Of a stretch of 64,000 nt of DNA, positions 23,821-35,850 are shown in pieces. The stretch covers positions 1 through 64,000 of the forward strand of contig JAHLKC010000076.1 in assembly GCA_025449115.1 (NCBI GenBank). The letters are read 5' to 3'. The position numbers and the translations under genes are program-made. The stretch comes from Chytridium lagenaria. Its lineage: Eukaryota > Chytridiomycota > Chytridiomycetes > Chytridiales > Chytridiaceae. The notes under the pieces were generated by a model. That model was not told the DNA's origin, did not search any database, and was given only the letters and a program-made list of their open reading frames with translations. Every line of letters starts with the position of its first letter. The stretch's first letter is position 1.

Positions 23821-26800
23821 TTGTTCCGCAAGATCATCACTCAAACGACTACTACTTTGTCTACGATAGCACTCATCCTCCTCTCCATCGCATCATCGTC
23901 TACTATCATCACATCAGTTCATTCAGAAAAGATCTTGATCAAACAACCACCTCCACTCGCGAATTGCACATGGAGTTGGTCTCCCTTTCTACAAGCCTTT
24001 GTCGTCATCGGTGGAAGCTTTCCCGAACTTCACGAAAGTACCACCACAGCTTTTCCACCGCCATCACCGTCACCAGTTCTTCCCATTCTCAGTAAATCCG
24101 AACCCGCCGATTGGAGACTGAACGGTGAATCGGACGGTGGAGTCTTGTTTGTCGCCACAAACCATGCCAGCAATCCTCCAAAGCTCGCTTGGTATAGAGA
24201 GACAACACTCGTGGTCCCTCCTACCGTTGGTTTGATAGGCCATTCAGCTCACGTTATCGCCGACGACAAGATCTTGATTTTGTTTGGTGCTTCTGCAGGA
24301 AAGACAGCACTCTCCGAGTCAACTCAACTTAAATCCCACCATGCAGGTATACTTGATCTCCGCTTGAACAAATACATTCCGTTAGAGACGACCGGTCAGA
24401 TTCCGAGCCCTCGGTACCATCATGCTGCGACGTATGATCCAGTGACGAACCGAGCGTTTCTGTTTGGAGGAGCTGTCATCCCTAACATGCAGATGGCATC
24501 AAGCATGGTGGCGAATCTGGTGGAAGACGTGGACAACGAGTTTGAAATTAATGGTAGAGAGGAGATTGAGGTTGAGACTCTCTCAGAGGTGGTGGATCAT
24601 AGTGGGAATGTGGAAGTGAGAATTGTTGAGACGGTAAGACCGGCGGCTACTGTAAGAATAACAGTCAAGCCGACAACGTCCAGTCGAAAGACTAGCTTGG
24701 CAACGACTCGCCGAACCACAACAACAACTCGCCGATTCACAACAACGACTCGACGAACAACAACAAGAAGGCTAACCACCACCACCTCTCGCAAAACAAT
24801 TTCACTACCATCCACCTCTTCTGTTCCGAACTCTTCACAATCTCGCGCTGATGACAGCAGCAAAACCACTACAACGTCACTCTCCCCTTCCACCCGCACC
24901 ATTACTTCTCTCAAAACCTCCTCAGCCTCTCGCATAACAATCACAAAAATCACTTGTCCAACCTCAACCACCCGCCGCGCAACCACCTCAATACGCCCCA
25001 CCACCTCCCGCTCCTCCCCAACCCCAAGCCCAACTGTCAGCGTCGGAGTCCGCGTGACAACTGCCACCTCCATTATAAACGGCATCCCAATAACCCGCAC
25101 GCTCACCTCCACCTTTACCATAACGCTCGCACCACGACCAACCTCCCGTTCCCAATCCCCACTTTATGCGGTTGACACGGACGTGCATGTGCTTGATCTG
25201 AATACAAAGGAATGGTCGACGACGAAGTCGGATCCAGCGAATTATTGGAGTCCAGATGGGATTGTGAATATGGCGTATGAGGCGTTTGGTGATGCTTTTG
25301 TGATTTGTTTTGGGAGGGGAGGACGAATTCAAGGTCGAATGTATTGTCGGCGGCGTCAACCAATCGATGTTCAGTGTTTAACACGACATCGCTGGAGTTT
25401 GTCCCCTGTCCCCTTTACGCAGGGTGAGTATCTCTCTTTTATTCACTTTAAATTAAACCGTCTTCATTTGTTCTTTGTTACCTCATTGTTTATTAAAACT
25501 TAAACCTCCCTTTGCCCACCTCCACACCATCCTTTGGACTTCTTTCTTATCCTCGTATCTTTCATTCATCGACTAACACCTCATTTCTCTCTAGTTCGAG
25601 CGACCCCCCGAACCCACGTGAAGGCGCCCGTCTGACGACCGACAAATCCAAAAAACGCATGTACCTTTTCGGTGGCTGGGACCCTCGACAGGTCTCCACC
25701 CGACAACGTCTGGTACCTCGACGCCTCTGTCCTCCCTCAACTCCTCTGGCGCCCGATCCCGACCTCCGACACCTTGATCACCCCCTCTCAATCCGCAAAA
25801 CGCTCGGCATATCTCCAAACGTTGAACTCGGCCGTGGCGAAACGGATAAAAGTGGCAAGAGCCATGTTTATGTTGAATGCTGGCGGTGGAGGGTTTGATA
25901 GCGGGTTGACGAGTTTTATGAAGGGGTTGGAGGTGGAGAATGAGGGGGAGGTTGTGGGGGTTGTGGATAGGTTGAGGGCGAGCATGGTGAGTGGGTTTCA
26001 GGCGGTGGTGAAACGAGGGATGGATGTAACGAGATGGGCGGCAACGTTGATGAAACGTCAATCCGATGAATCCCCACAAGGTCCCGTTGTAATTCAATTC
26101 CCGCCGTCCATACCCTCCCCAGATGTTCCATTATTTCCTTCACCTAACCGCCCAACTTCATCGGTGCCAGCGGCAGCACCGGCAGCAGCACCAGCTTCAC
26201 CTGCACCGCCTTCCTCCAGAGACTTTACATTCAACCCGGATATGCTCTCAGAAGTCAACCTTCCCACGCTTTTCTTCCCCGCCCCATCACCTACACCCGT
26301 CAACGCTCCCCCATGCTAGAAGTTCAACCTAACAACAACCCAACAACGATATCCCAGACGCCAACACTCCCACCGAAACCTCTATCGCCGAATCAGATCC
26401 AACGATTCCCATCATGAAATCCCCGATCCTCCACGTGTCTATACAACCATCATCATAGACGCCACCGAACCCACCCCGATTGACGCTCCCGCCCCGATCC
26501 AAGAAGATCTCCCGCCCCCCCTTGAAACAGCTCTTGAAAACGTCGTATCCATCATGCCACCCCCGTTGGCCGCGCCTACCCGGCGGCCGTGACGGTGGAC
26601 GGAGTGGTGGTGGTATGGGGTGGTGAGCAATTTATGATTTCCCAAGGAGATGGGATGGTGAATCCGTTTGTTCGGAGTTTTGTGCCTGAGAATTTGACGG
26701 ATGTGAGCGCGATCATGGGGGTGATGGGGGTGAGTGATCAATGGCATGTGTTGACGGTGGATGAGGATAATACGGGGATGTGGCTTGATGGGTGGTTTCC

Positions 26801-28625
26801 TGGGTTAAAGCTTGGCGCTTCGGGAGGTGTTGTGACGCCGCCTGTTGTAAAGAATGATACGGACTCAGTGACGGTGGATGTGCGTGTGAGTGAGAGAGCT
26901 GGAGGAGGGTTGGGGTTAAATGCGGTGATTGGGATTGTGGTTGTTGGGTTGGTAGCGGTTGGGTTGGGGTGATGAGTGTGAGGGTGATGAGGAGGGGGGG
27001 GAGGTCGAGGAGTGTGTCGCCGGCGAAGATGAGGCGGGAGATTCCGAAATCGGTATTTAGGGGTTTACCGACGGGGATGAGGAGACGGACGGTGAACTCG
27101 GATGAGGGAGGGAAATCGCCGACGTCTCCAGTTGCGACGTGGACGAGAGGGAGGCAGCAGAAGACGGTGGCGACGTGGACGAAGAGGGAGGCGTCGAGGA
27201 GTCAGCTGAATCAGGTGTTGGGGGTGACGGATGTGGATACGCGGACGTTGGGGTCGCCGAGTAGCTCAACTTCGCAATCAAAATCGTCACCTCATTCACC
27301 GGCGACGTTGACTACCACTGTTACACCCTTGACATCCACATCGCAGTTTTCTGCTTTCCATACAGACGACGCCAACACGCTTTATAATCCAGCACGATCC
27401 CCACACGTTTCCCCAACTGTTCGTCGTCCCTCGCAGAGTTCAGTGACCTCAGATTCGTCATGGGATGCCGGAATGGAACCCCCCACTTCGTCGTCAATCG
27501 GTAATGGATTTCATTTTCTCCAGATCAAACACCACGAGTTCCAAGGGAAGTAAAGGCCGTGTTGGGGTTGGACGATCTAATTCGCAAAACTCGAATGCGG
27601 CGACGGCGTGGAATGAGTGGCAAGAGGTTTGGAGTGCGGCTTATGCGGGGAGTCCTAGAGGAGGCGGGTGGTGGAGGGTGGGGAGGAGATGTTGGAGACG
27701 GATGATGCAGCGTTTGCATCATGGGCATATGGACATGCGGCGGTGAGTCTTACTTTTTTCGTGTTTGTTTTTTTCAGTTGTCATGAAAACGTGTATTGAC
27801 TTACTGTCTCAGGGATTCCGCGCTGCTGTCACCATGTCGGAAGAATGCCGACAATCACTATTCTCCCACGCGTCCATGTCGCGATCCTCGGGGCAATTCT
27901 CGGCTCACCTGACAACTCTCCCTCGAAACGGTACACCCCCACCCTTAAACGGTACACTGGCATCCTCAAAGTCATCCTCCTCCAATCGTTCATCCACCCA
28001 TCAACCCCCTCACCTTCTCCCCTTTTCCAACATCCCCCAAACCCCTACCGCTGATGACGCTACATTCGATCGATGGGCATGGGGTGAAGCCGCCGCGATC
28101 CTTGCATCCGGTCGTCCCGGAACCCCTGCGGACCTCGACACCATATCCCCACGTCATTCTCTTCAATCTCATCCCACATCGATTTCACGAACCCCGTCAT
28201 CCAAACGCTCGTCGATTCCCGAGTTTCTCACAAAGGCGACATGGTGGCAGGCGCAACAACAACCGCGGGTGAATGACGTTGAGGAGTTTTACGGTGGTGG
28301 TGTCGGAGGTGAAGAATGCGATGACGCTGGATTCCATGCTTGGGCTTATGGATATGCGGCGGGGTTGGCTGCGGGTGCGGCGTCACCTGTGCAGAGGGTT
28401 TATTCGGGGAGTGCAAAGAGTGGATCGGTGGTGATGAGGAAACGGGGAAGTGGGAGTGAGTCTTTTGGGACGGTGAGTTCGAGGGGAGGGAGCTCGAATA
28501 GTTCGGGGTCGGTGAGGAGGGCGGGGTGGGGAAGGGTGACGCCTGTGATGGAGTCGCCGCCGACACCCCCGAAACCGTTGCATTTGAGGGCGAAGGCGAG
28601 GGGAGGGGAGGGAACAAGTTATTAA
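23821..28625 (+). CDS. Kelch-repeat type I membrane protein with WAYG-motif cytoplasmic tail
   Basis: Order along the gene: signal peptide (LSTIALILLSIASSSTIITS); kelch-type blades (GLIGHSAHVIADDKILILFG; PSPRYHHAATYDPVTNRAFL); a long Thr/Arg/Ser-rich insert of TTRRTTTTT type; another blade (VHVLDLNTKEWSTT); an intron near 25424-25600; blades KKRMYLFGGWDP and PPDNVWYLDAS; Pro-rich linkers; TVDGVVVVWGGEQF; one membrane segment LNAVIGIVVVGLVAVGLG near 26910-26970. A Ser/Arg-rich cytoplasmic tail follows, with an intron near 27743-27813 and three copies of a DDAxFxxWAYGxAA motif. Kelch propellers bind proteins or glycans, so a surface adhesion or sensing role is inferred. Frame changes are needed near 25630, 25685, 26320-26480, 26585, 26968, 27470 and 27680, an unusually high density. 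The protein is either decaying or affected by sequence error. Confidence 0.65.
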
Positions 28626-29110
28626 AGTTGAAGGATGTCTTTTTTTTTTGTGAGGGTGTCTCGGTGAATTCACGCTTTTGTGTTTGCGGTTTTTGCCATC
28701 TCGGTTTTGTTTTTTACATGTAACTTTTTTCGTTGTTTTCGTGTGTTTACTTGTTTTCTTTACGACGTTTGTTCTGTTCTTTTTTGTTTCGATTTGGTAT
28801 TGATCTTTTATTATCCCCCACTGTTCGTATTTGATTGCATTTTTGTGATGTATGGATTACCATTCTAATTTTAAACATCACTTTTGTTCTTTCGATACGT
28901 CCATGAATCTTTGTTATGTTTGCATGGTCCGAGCATGAAGGAGGATTTTTAACAACCAGTATTTAATTCTACGATGTCTGAGGATACAGCGTTTTGCCGA
29001 AACAAGAACGTGGTTTTTCCAAGAAAACAAAGTTTTTGCAAAACAGGGGAATTTTGTTTAATCAGGGCTCCCTCGGCATTTTTTCCTTTCTTTTCTTTCC
29101 ATCAACCATC
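28626..29110. other. T-rich intergenic region
   Basis: About 0.5 kb, T-rich on the plus strand, between two same-strand genes. It likely holds the 3' end of the kelch gene and the promoter of the reductase gene. Confidence 0.5.
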
Positions 29111-30352
29111 ATGTCTGTTCCTCAAGTGCAGATTCACCCTGCAGGGCCAGAGTTCTCGCAGATGGCGTACGGGATCTGGTGAGCGGATGCATTTTTCGTT
29201 GTGAATGGAATGGGAGCTGTGGATGAGGATGTGGGATTATGTTTGAGACATAACTTTAAGCCGCCCAACGACAGACTTTGCATTGCCTCGGAAAACCCCA
29301 TGCACTAACCTAAAAACCAGGCGTCTCGACGACGGCCCCGAAGAAACCAAAACCCCCGAATCGATTCTTGAACGCATCCAACTCTGCCTCGATCTCGGCA
29401 TCACCACCTTTGACGCTGCCGACATTTACGGTGGTAAAGACGGGCACGTTTGCGAAACGTTGTTTGGCGCCGCTCTCCGACTCGATCCGTCCATCCGCTC
29501 CCGGATGCAAATCATCAGCAAAACAGGGATCCGGTGTTTGGGTGTTTCCGTGAAACATTATGACCTGTCCAAAGATTATATTGTTGGACAGGTTAAGGAA
29601 TCCATTGCGGCGATGGGATGTGGGTACTTGGATTTAGTGTTGATTCATCGCCCGAGTCCTCTTATGAATCCCGATACGGTTGCTGAGGCGTTTAGGGTGT
29701 TGGAAGAGTACGGGACTTGTTAGGCATTTTGGGGTTAGTAATTTTACGGTGGGGCAGATGGATTTGTTGCAGAGCCGGCTGGAGTTTCCGCTTGTGACGA
29801 ATCAGATTGAGTTGCACCCGCTTAGGTTGGAGCCGCTTCATGTATGTATCCCTAACCCTTCTTTACTTTACGTTCATTTCCTTTTTTTTTCGTTCCTTTG
29901 ATCTTCGTGCCTCTCTCTGTTTTCTCTGAATACTATGCCTTGTTTCTTTTAAATATCTTCCACTCATATCAGATCTTTGTTTTGTCTTCATCACTCAAAT
30001 TGCTTTTTTAGGATGGTATCTTGGACCACCTCCTCCGTCACCGCACAAAGCCCATGGCTTGGTCCCCACTCGCCGGTGGTCGCCTCTTCTCCACCTCCGC
30101 CGCTGAGTCCGACCCGCTGTCGCCCGTGTCCAAACGCGTCTCCAAGCCATCGCCACCGAACTCGGAGCCGATGTCACGGTAGACCAAGTCGCTTACGCAT
30201 GGATCATGGCTCATCCTTCCCAGCCCATCCCAGTTCTTGGAACCAACAGTTTGGAACGGATTCAGAGCGCTGCGAAGGCTTTTGAGATTAAATTATCGCT
30301 TGAGCAGTGGTTCTCTATTTGGGAGGCGACGGCGGGGAATGAGGTGCCGTAA
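29111..30352 (+). CDS. Aldo/keto reductase, YdhF-like
   Basis: An NAD(P)H-dependent aldehyde/ketone reductase resembling bacterial YdhF. Exon 1 is 29111-29178 (MSVPQVQIHPAGPEFSQMAYG). Intron 1, 29179-29320, has a CTAAC branch site and joins as IW-RLDDG. Family residues are visible: the Asp and Tyr of FDAADIYGG, the Lys of IISKTGI, the His of LIHRPSPLMNP, then VRHFGVSNF, TNQIELHPL, PMAWSPLAGGRLF and AYAWIMAHPSQPIPVLGTN, so all four catalytic positions are present. A second intron runs from about 29842 to 30012. Two frame changes are required: near 29718 (EEYG to LVRHFGVSNF) and near 30113 (AAESDP to ARVQTRLQAIATELG). The stop is at 30350-30352. The substrate cannot be told from the sequence. 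Confidence 0.83.
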
Positions 30353-31045
30353 AGCACTGAGTTTGGTGGAATGGCTGTCCTTTTTTGCTTGTTTGGTTTG
30401 GAGGGTTTTTGTATGGCCCATTTTGGCCTCATTTTTCTATAAACGTTTGATCCCATTTGGTAGAAATCTTTTTTTCCTTCCTTTCGATTATTTTTGTTTC
30501 GGATTGACAGAAACGTTGTTATGTTCAACAAGTTGGACCAGTTGAAAGCATGTGTTTTCTTCTTATCGCTTGTGAAGTTAAATTAGAGTGGGGACTGGCA
30601 CTTTGAACTTGGTACGCTACCCATAACGTTGTTTTAGCAAACGACTTGGGTCCGATAATTATAGAAGGTTAACGTGATACTGTTATCGAATTAAAGGATA
30701 GGAATTATTTTATCCGTCTCAAACATCCTCGCGCTTCGTTTGGATGACTTCTCAAGTAAAGTTGATTTTTCTTCAATGTCGCGTCAAAGTCCCTTTGCAA
30801 ACATAATAAAATGTGGGGAGAAAGCCGGCACTGCCAGTAATTCATTACGCATTTAAATTGAGCTAAGATTTAATTCTCATGACTGTACGTTTTACTTGAC
30901 GTCAAAAAGTTGCGCACGAATCACACCACACTCAGGAAGACTCCGTAGTCTGGGCTAAACATGAAGAACACTAGCCGCGCGACTGTCGGGGAGGTGTTAG
31001 ACAGCAAGAAGTAAGTGAGCAAGAGCAATTGAAGAAGACTGAGCC
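30353..31045. other. Intergenic region
   Basis: About 0.7 kb with no gene recognised. The right edge adjoins the repeated upstream element of the DUF4246 array. Confidence 0.5.
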
Positions 31046-31206
31046 AGCAAAGTGCGTTCAAGGAATGATGTAAAGTTTTTAATTTACGACTCTTAAATTG
31101 GATGGCTTGGTACCAGTATGTATCAGATTTATTCCCCTATATATAACAGGCTTAAATATTTTAATCGTAAGTTGAAGGGTTGTTGTAGGTTTTTCAACAC
31201 CACACC

Positions 31207-32943
31207 ATGTTCGGTTCCTGGGGTATTCCCGTCGAGACAGAAGCCGACAAGGCGTCGAAGCTGTTCTACACTTCACCAAGTCTACACCGTTACGGCGAGC
31301 ACAAGGCAAAGACTCTTCGTGAGCAGGAGTATCTCGGTATCCTCTGCACCGTCCTCTGCAAACCTCTTTGGTGGCAAAAGTACAACGACCCCACTATCGC
31401 GGCAAAATGGAGGAAAGAACTCGACTGCACCGACGTCACCAAGGATTTTCTGTTTCAAGAGCTCGAGTACATTGCTACTCACCGAATCATCAAACGAGAG
31501 GATGGAACACCTCTGTTCTGGCCGCTAACACCAGTGGGGGCCTTCATCTCAGACAACATCATTGAGAAGGATCTCGCGACCAAGTTTGTAACGCTCATGG
31601 CTAGTGTTGAGCATCAAGCATTTGGTTTGATGAGATGGCACCCTAACAGTGAGAATCAAGTTCTCGACATCATTCATCCGTCAAACTATTGCTTTGTGTA
31701 TGGGAAAACCAAGTTTTCCATGAAGCCCAATGTTCTCTTTGGTGATCTCATGTGGCATCAGCCGCCCAAAAACGTTGGCTACGGCGATGTATCCAAAAAG
31801 TATCAGTGGCTTCCATCCGAGTTCAACGTGGACGACAACGGCAAAGTCAGAATTGATTCCTACATCAACAACCTCCACCCCAAGAAGAACGTTGAGCTGT
31901 ATGATTGTATTGCCAAGATCTTTGAGGCGTTCCTCCCCATGTTTGAGTGCGCTGTCGGGTCTTTTAAGAAAGAACCTTTCCATCGCATCAATTATGACCT
32001 GTCGATGACAGACTCACGGTCGGATTGGTGGAAGAAAAAATGGGATCAATATCAAGAAAACCCAGAGCATTGGTGCGATATCTTTAACGAGGAGTACCAG
32101 AACTTGTATCATTCCGCTCCTTTCCTCCCAGATATGGAATGGGATGATTTCGACGACCTGATGGTGTACGAAGATGAAGGGTTTCTCGGGCTCCCCGAAG
32201 TTAGAGTACCTGACATGCCCTCGTTTGACACCTTCTTGGAGATGAATGAAGGGAATATGACGATCCCAAGTACGTCGCTACGTGGCAAAAACCTTCAAGT
32301 TATGGTCAAGGTTGCCAGTATTTTCTTGACTCCAGAAAAACCTTCATACCCGGGGGGTGGCTGGCATTTGGAGGGGACGGACAATGAAGCCATCGTGGCA
32401 ACGGGAATTTATTACTACTCGATTGAGAACATGAAGCCGTCAAGGGTGGAATTTCGTGAAATCTTTAATGGCGAAGATTTGCCTTATGAACAAAATGAGC
32501 ATCGAGGCATCGAAATTGTCTACGGCCTCTTTAATGAAGAATCAGTGAACTTGCAAGCATCAGGGCTCGCGGAAAGCCAGGAAGGACGTTGTCTTGTTTT
32601 CCCAAACTCGAACCAACATAGGGTGCCATCGTTTGAACTTGAAGACAAGACCAAGCCCGGCCATCGCAAGATGCTCGTCTTCTTTCTTGTTCAGCCCAAT
32701 CGGATGATTCCGTCCACCCGTCATGTGCCTCCTCAGCAACAGGACTGGGCGGCGGAATCGGTGAATGAGATTTTGCAAGAAAAGCTTCCCATGGAGCTTG
32801 TTGAACGGATTGTAAAAATGTCGGGGTGCACGTGGGGAGAACAAGAAGATAAAAAGTTGGCGAAACTGGTTCTACAGGATCGTATGAAGGCACGAGAGGA
32901 GACTCCTTCTGAAGCCTATAAAATCACTCTATGCGAGCACTGA
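31207..32943 (+). CDS. DUF4246-family protein, copy 1 (intact)
   Basis: Intact single-exon protein of 578 residues. It matches the fungal DUF4246 family: EQEYLGILCTVLCKPLWWQK and KWRKELD near the N-terminus, MRWHPNSENQVLDIIHPSNY and FVYGKTKF in the middle, and YPGGGWHLEGTDNEAIVATG, YEQNEHRGIEIVYG and FPNSNQHRVPSFEL towards the C-terminus, followed by TKPGHRKMLVFFLV. The HxE of WHLEG and the later QHR are placed like the metal ligands of 2-oxoglutarate/Fe(II) dioxygenase-type beta barrels. This resemblance is an inference, and no enzyme activity is established from the sequence. Compared with copies 2 and 3 the N-terminus lacks six residues (MFGSWGIP against MFGSFANSGFLGIP). It is the only copy with an undamaged frame. 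Confidence 0.9.
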   Translation: MFGSWGIPVETEADKASKLFYTSPSLHRYGEHKAKTLREQEYLGILCTVLCKPLWWQKYNDPTIAAKWRKELDCTDVTKDFLFQELEYIATHRIIKREDGTPLFWPLTPVGAFISDNIIEKDLATKFVTLMASVEHQAFGLMRWHPNSENQVLDIIHPSNYCFVYGKTKFSMKPNVLFGDLMWHQPPKNVGYGDVSKKYQWLPSEFNVDDNGKVRIDSYINNLHPKKNVELYDCIAKIFEAFLPMFECAVGSFKKEPFHRINYDLSMTDSRSDWWKKKWDQYQENPEHWCDIFNEEYQNLYHSAPFLPDMEWDDFDDLMVYEDEGFLGLPEVRVPDMPSFDTFLEMNEGNMTIPSTSLRGKNLQVMVKVASIFLTPEKPSYPGGGWHLEGTDNEAIVATGIYYYSIENMKPSRVEFREIFNGEDLPYEQNEHRGIEIVYGLFNEESVNLQASGLAESQEGRCLVFPNSNQHRVPSFELEDKTKPGHRKMLVFFLVQPNRMIPSTRHVPPQQQDWAAESVNEILQEKLPMELVERIVKMSGCTWGEQEDKKLAKLVLQDRMKAREETPSEAYKITLCEH

Positions 32944-33232
32944 TTATATTTTTCCAACCCATTCCTGTATTGCTTTTTTCTATATTCTTCTTTGATGCCT
33001 TGTCGCTACTGTGCTAAAAGCTATTTTTACCTCATGTTTTACTCTCTCTTGATATTTCCTTTTACCCCTCCATTATCACGTAAATAAAAGTCCTTTAAAC
33101 TCCTATGCAGCAAAGTGCGCTCAAGGAATGATGTAAAGTTTTTATACTACGACTCAATTGGAAGCCAGTATCTGTAAAAGTCTAAAAATATTTTAACTGG
33201 AAGTTGAGGTTACAGGTTTTTCAACAACCCCC

Positions 33233-34970
33233 ATGTTCGGTTCCTTCGCTAATTCTGGTTTCTTAGGTATTCCCGCCGAGACAGAAGCCGACAAGGCGTC
33301 CAAGCTGTTCTACACTTCACCAAGTCTACACCGCTACGGCGAGCACAAGGCAAAGACTCTTCGTGAGCAGGAGTATCTCGGTATCCTCTGCACCGTCCTC
33401 TGCAAACCTCTTTGGTGGCAAAAGTACAACGACCCCACCATCGCGGCAAAATGGAGGAAAGAACTCGACTGCACCGACGTCACCAAGGATTTTCTGTTTC
33501 AAGAGCTCGAGTACATTGCTACTCACCGAATCATCAAACGAGAGGATGGAACACCTCTGTTCTGGCCGCTAACACCAGTGGGGGCCTTCATCTCAGACAA
33601 CATCATTCAGAAGGATCTCGCGACCAAGTTTGCTCCGCTCATGGCTAGTGTTGAGCATCAAGCATTTGGTTTGATGAGATGGCACCCTAACAGTGAGAAT
33701 CAAGTTCTCGACATCATTCATCCGTCAAACTATTGCTTTGTGTATGGGAAAACCAAGTTTTCCATGAAGCCCAATGTTCTCTTTGGTGATCTCATGTGGC
33801 ATCAGCCGCCCAAAAACGTTGGCTACGGCGATGTATCCAAAAAGTATCAGTGGCTTCCATCCGAGTTCAACGTGGACGACAACGGCAAAGTCAGAATTGA
33901 TTCCTACATCAACAACCTCCACCCCAAGAAGAACGTTGAGCTGTATGATTGTATTGCCAAGATCTTTGAGGCGTTCCTCCCCATGTTTGAGTGCGCTGTC
34001 GGGTCTTTTAAGAAAGAACCTTTCCATCGCATCAATTATGACCTGTCGATGACAGACTCACGGTCGGATTGGTGGAAGAAAAAATGGGATCAATATCAAG
34101 AAAACCCAGAGCATTGGTGCGATATCTTTAACGAGGAGTACCAGAACTTGTATCATTCCGCTCCTTTCCTCCCAGATATGGAATGGGATGATTTCGACGA
34201 CCTGATGGTGTACGAAGATGAAGGGTTCTCGGGCTCCCCGAAGTTAGAGTACTGACATGCCCTCGTTTGACACCTTCTTGGAGATGAATGAAGGGAATAT
34301 GACGATCCCAAGTACGTCGCTACGTGGCAAAAACCTTCAAGTTATGGTCAAGGTTGCCAGTATTTTCTTGACTCCAGAAAACCTTCATACCCGGGGGGTG
34401 GCTGGCATTTGGAGGGGACGGACAATGAAGCCATCGTGGCAACGGGAATTTATTACTACTCGATTGAGACATGAAGCCGTCAAGGGTGGATTTCGTGAAA
34501 TCTTTAATGGCGAAGATTTGCCTTATGAACAAAATGAGCATCGAGGCATCGAAATTGTCTACGGCCTCTTTAATGAAGAATCAGTGAACTTGCAAGCATC
34601 AGGGCTCGCGGAAAGCCAGGAAGGACGTTGTCTTGTTTTCCCAAACTCGAACCAACATAGGGTGCCATCGTTTGAACTTGAAGACAAGACCAAGCCCGGC
34701 CATCGCAAGATGCTCGTCTTCTTTCTTGTTCAGCCCAATCGGATGATTCCGTCCACCCGTCATGTGCCTCCTCAGCAACAGGACTGGGCGGCGGAATCGG
34801 TGAATGAGATTTTGCAAGAAAAGCTTCCCATGGAGCTTGTTGAACGGATTGTAAAAATGTCGGGGTGCACGTGGGGAGAACAAGAAGATAAAAAGTTGGC
34901 GAAACTGGTTCTACAGGATCGTATGAAGGCACGAGAGGAGACTCCTTCTGAAAGCCTATAAAATCACTCT
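33233..34970 (+). pseudogene. DUF4246-family protein, copy 2 (frameshifted)
   Basis: Nearly identical to copy 1 at base level but interrupted. Single-base losses relative to copy 1 occur in GGGTTTCTC (near 34226), ACCTGAC (near 34252), CCAGAAAAACC (near 34378), GAGAACATG (near 34468) and GTGGAATTT (near 34488), plus one extra A near 34950. The first 330 codons are open and then hit a stop; the C-terminal part reopens at PSFDTFLEMNEGN. All damage except the last lies in a 270-bp interval, while both flanks match copy 1 closely. It may be a young pseudogene or a locally poor consensus over an intact gene. Confidence 0.85.
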
Positions 34971-35273
34971 ATGCGAGCACTGATTATATTTTTCCAACCC
35001 ATTCCTGTATTGCTTTTTTCTATATTCTTCTTTGATGCCTTGTCGCTACTGTGCTAAAAGCTATTTTTACCTCATGTTTTACTCTCTCTTGATATTTCCT
35101 TTTACCCCTCCATTATCACGTAAATAAAAGTCCTTTAAACTCCTATGCAGCAAAGTGCGCTCAAGGAATGATGTAAAGTTTTTATACTACGACTCAATTG
35201 GAAGCCAGTATCTGTAAAAGTCTAAAAAATATTTTAACTGGAAGTTGAGGTTACAGGTTTTTCAACAACCCCC

Positions 35274-35575
35274 ATGTTCGGTACCTTCGCTAATTCCGGT
35301 TTCTTAGGTATTCCCGCCGAGACAGAAGCCGACAAGGCGTCCAAGCTGTTCTACACTTCACCAAGTCTATACCGCTATGGCGAGCACAAGGCAAAGACTC
35401 TTCGTGAGCAGGAGTATCTCGGTATCCTCTGCACCGTCCTCTGCAAACCTCTTTGGTGGCAAAAGTACAACGACCCCACCAATCGCCGCGAAATGGAGGA
35501 AAGAACTCGACCGGTATGAAGGCACGAAAGGAGTATCCTTCTGAAGCTGATACAATCAGTCTACGTGGGCTTTGA
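35274..35575 (+). pseudogene. DUF4246-family protein, copy 3 (internal deletion)
   Basis: Only the ends survive. The first 77 or so codons match copy 2 up to KYNDPT, then an extra base breaks the frame. At about 35512 the sequence jumps from the KELD codons directly to the end of the gene (MKAR..PSEA..), ending in a stop at 35573-35575. About 1.4 kb of coding sequence is missing. The last 50 codons' worth of sequence and the 3' flank are more diverged from copies 1 and 2 than its 5' part is. Confidence 0.85.
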
Positions 35576-35850
35576 TTAAACATTTTCCTAACTGTTCTTG
35601 TATTTCTTTTTTCAATGCTCTTCTTTGATGCCTAGTCGCTGCTGTGCTAAAGCTTTCTGAACGTCATGCCGTTGCTTTCTCTCTCTTGATTTTTCCTTTT
35701 ACCCCTTTGCTATCAGTAAATTAAAGTCCTTTAAACTCCATGGTCGAACTTTAGTATAATTTGTACACAGAAATTAATCTGTGGACTTTGCCGTAAAACA
35801 ATAAAATCACCAGCGACCATCTTCACCATCTTCATCCCTCCATCACCAAT

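Larger units (their letters stand above)
31046..35575 (+). repeat. Tandem triplication of a DUF4246 gene unit, about 2.05 kb
   Basis: Three direct copies begin with the same upstream element (AGCAAAGTGCG..TCAAGGAATG) at 31046, 33109 and 35149, giving unit lengths of 2063 and 2040 bp. Copies 1 and 2 are almost identical through coding and 3' flank, and copies 2 and 3 share near-identical upstream flanks. Copy 3 has lost most of its coding middle. Confidence 0.95.

Noticed and set aside
23460..23840. Minus-strand frame of Met/Ile runs
   Set aside because: Created entirely by the trinucleotide repeat.
24597..25121. 174-codon minus-strand frame rich in Val/Arg
   Set aside because: Antisense of the Thr/Arg-rich insert of the kelch gene; no start context or domain.
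32531..32893. Minus-strand frames inside the DUF4246 copies
   Set aside because: They recur in copy 2 only because the DNA is duplicated; they oppose a well-supported family protein.
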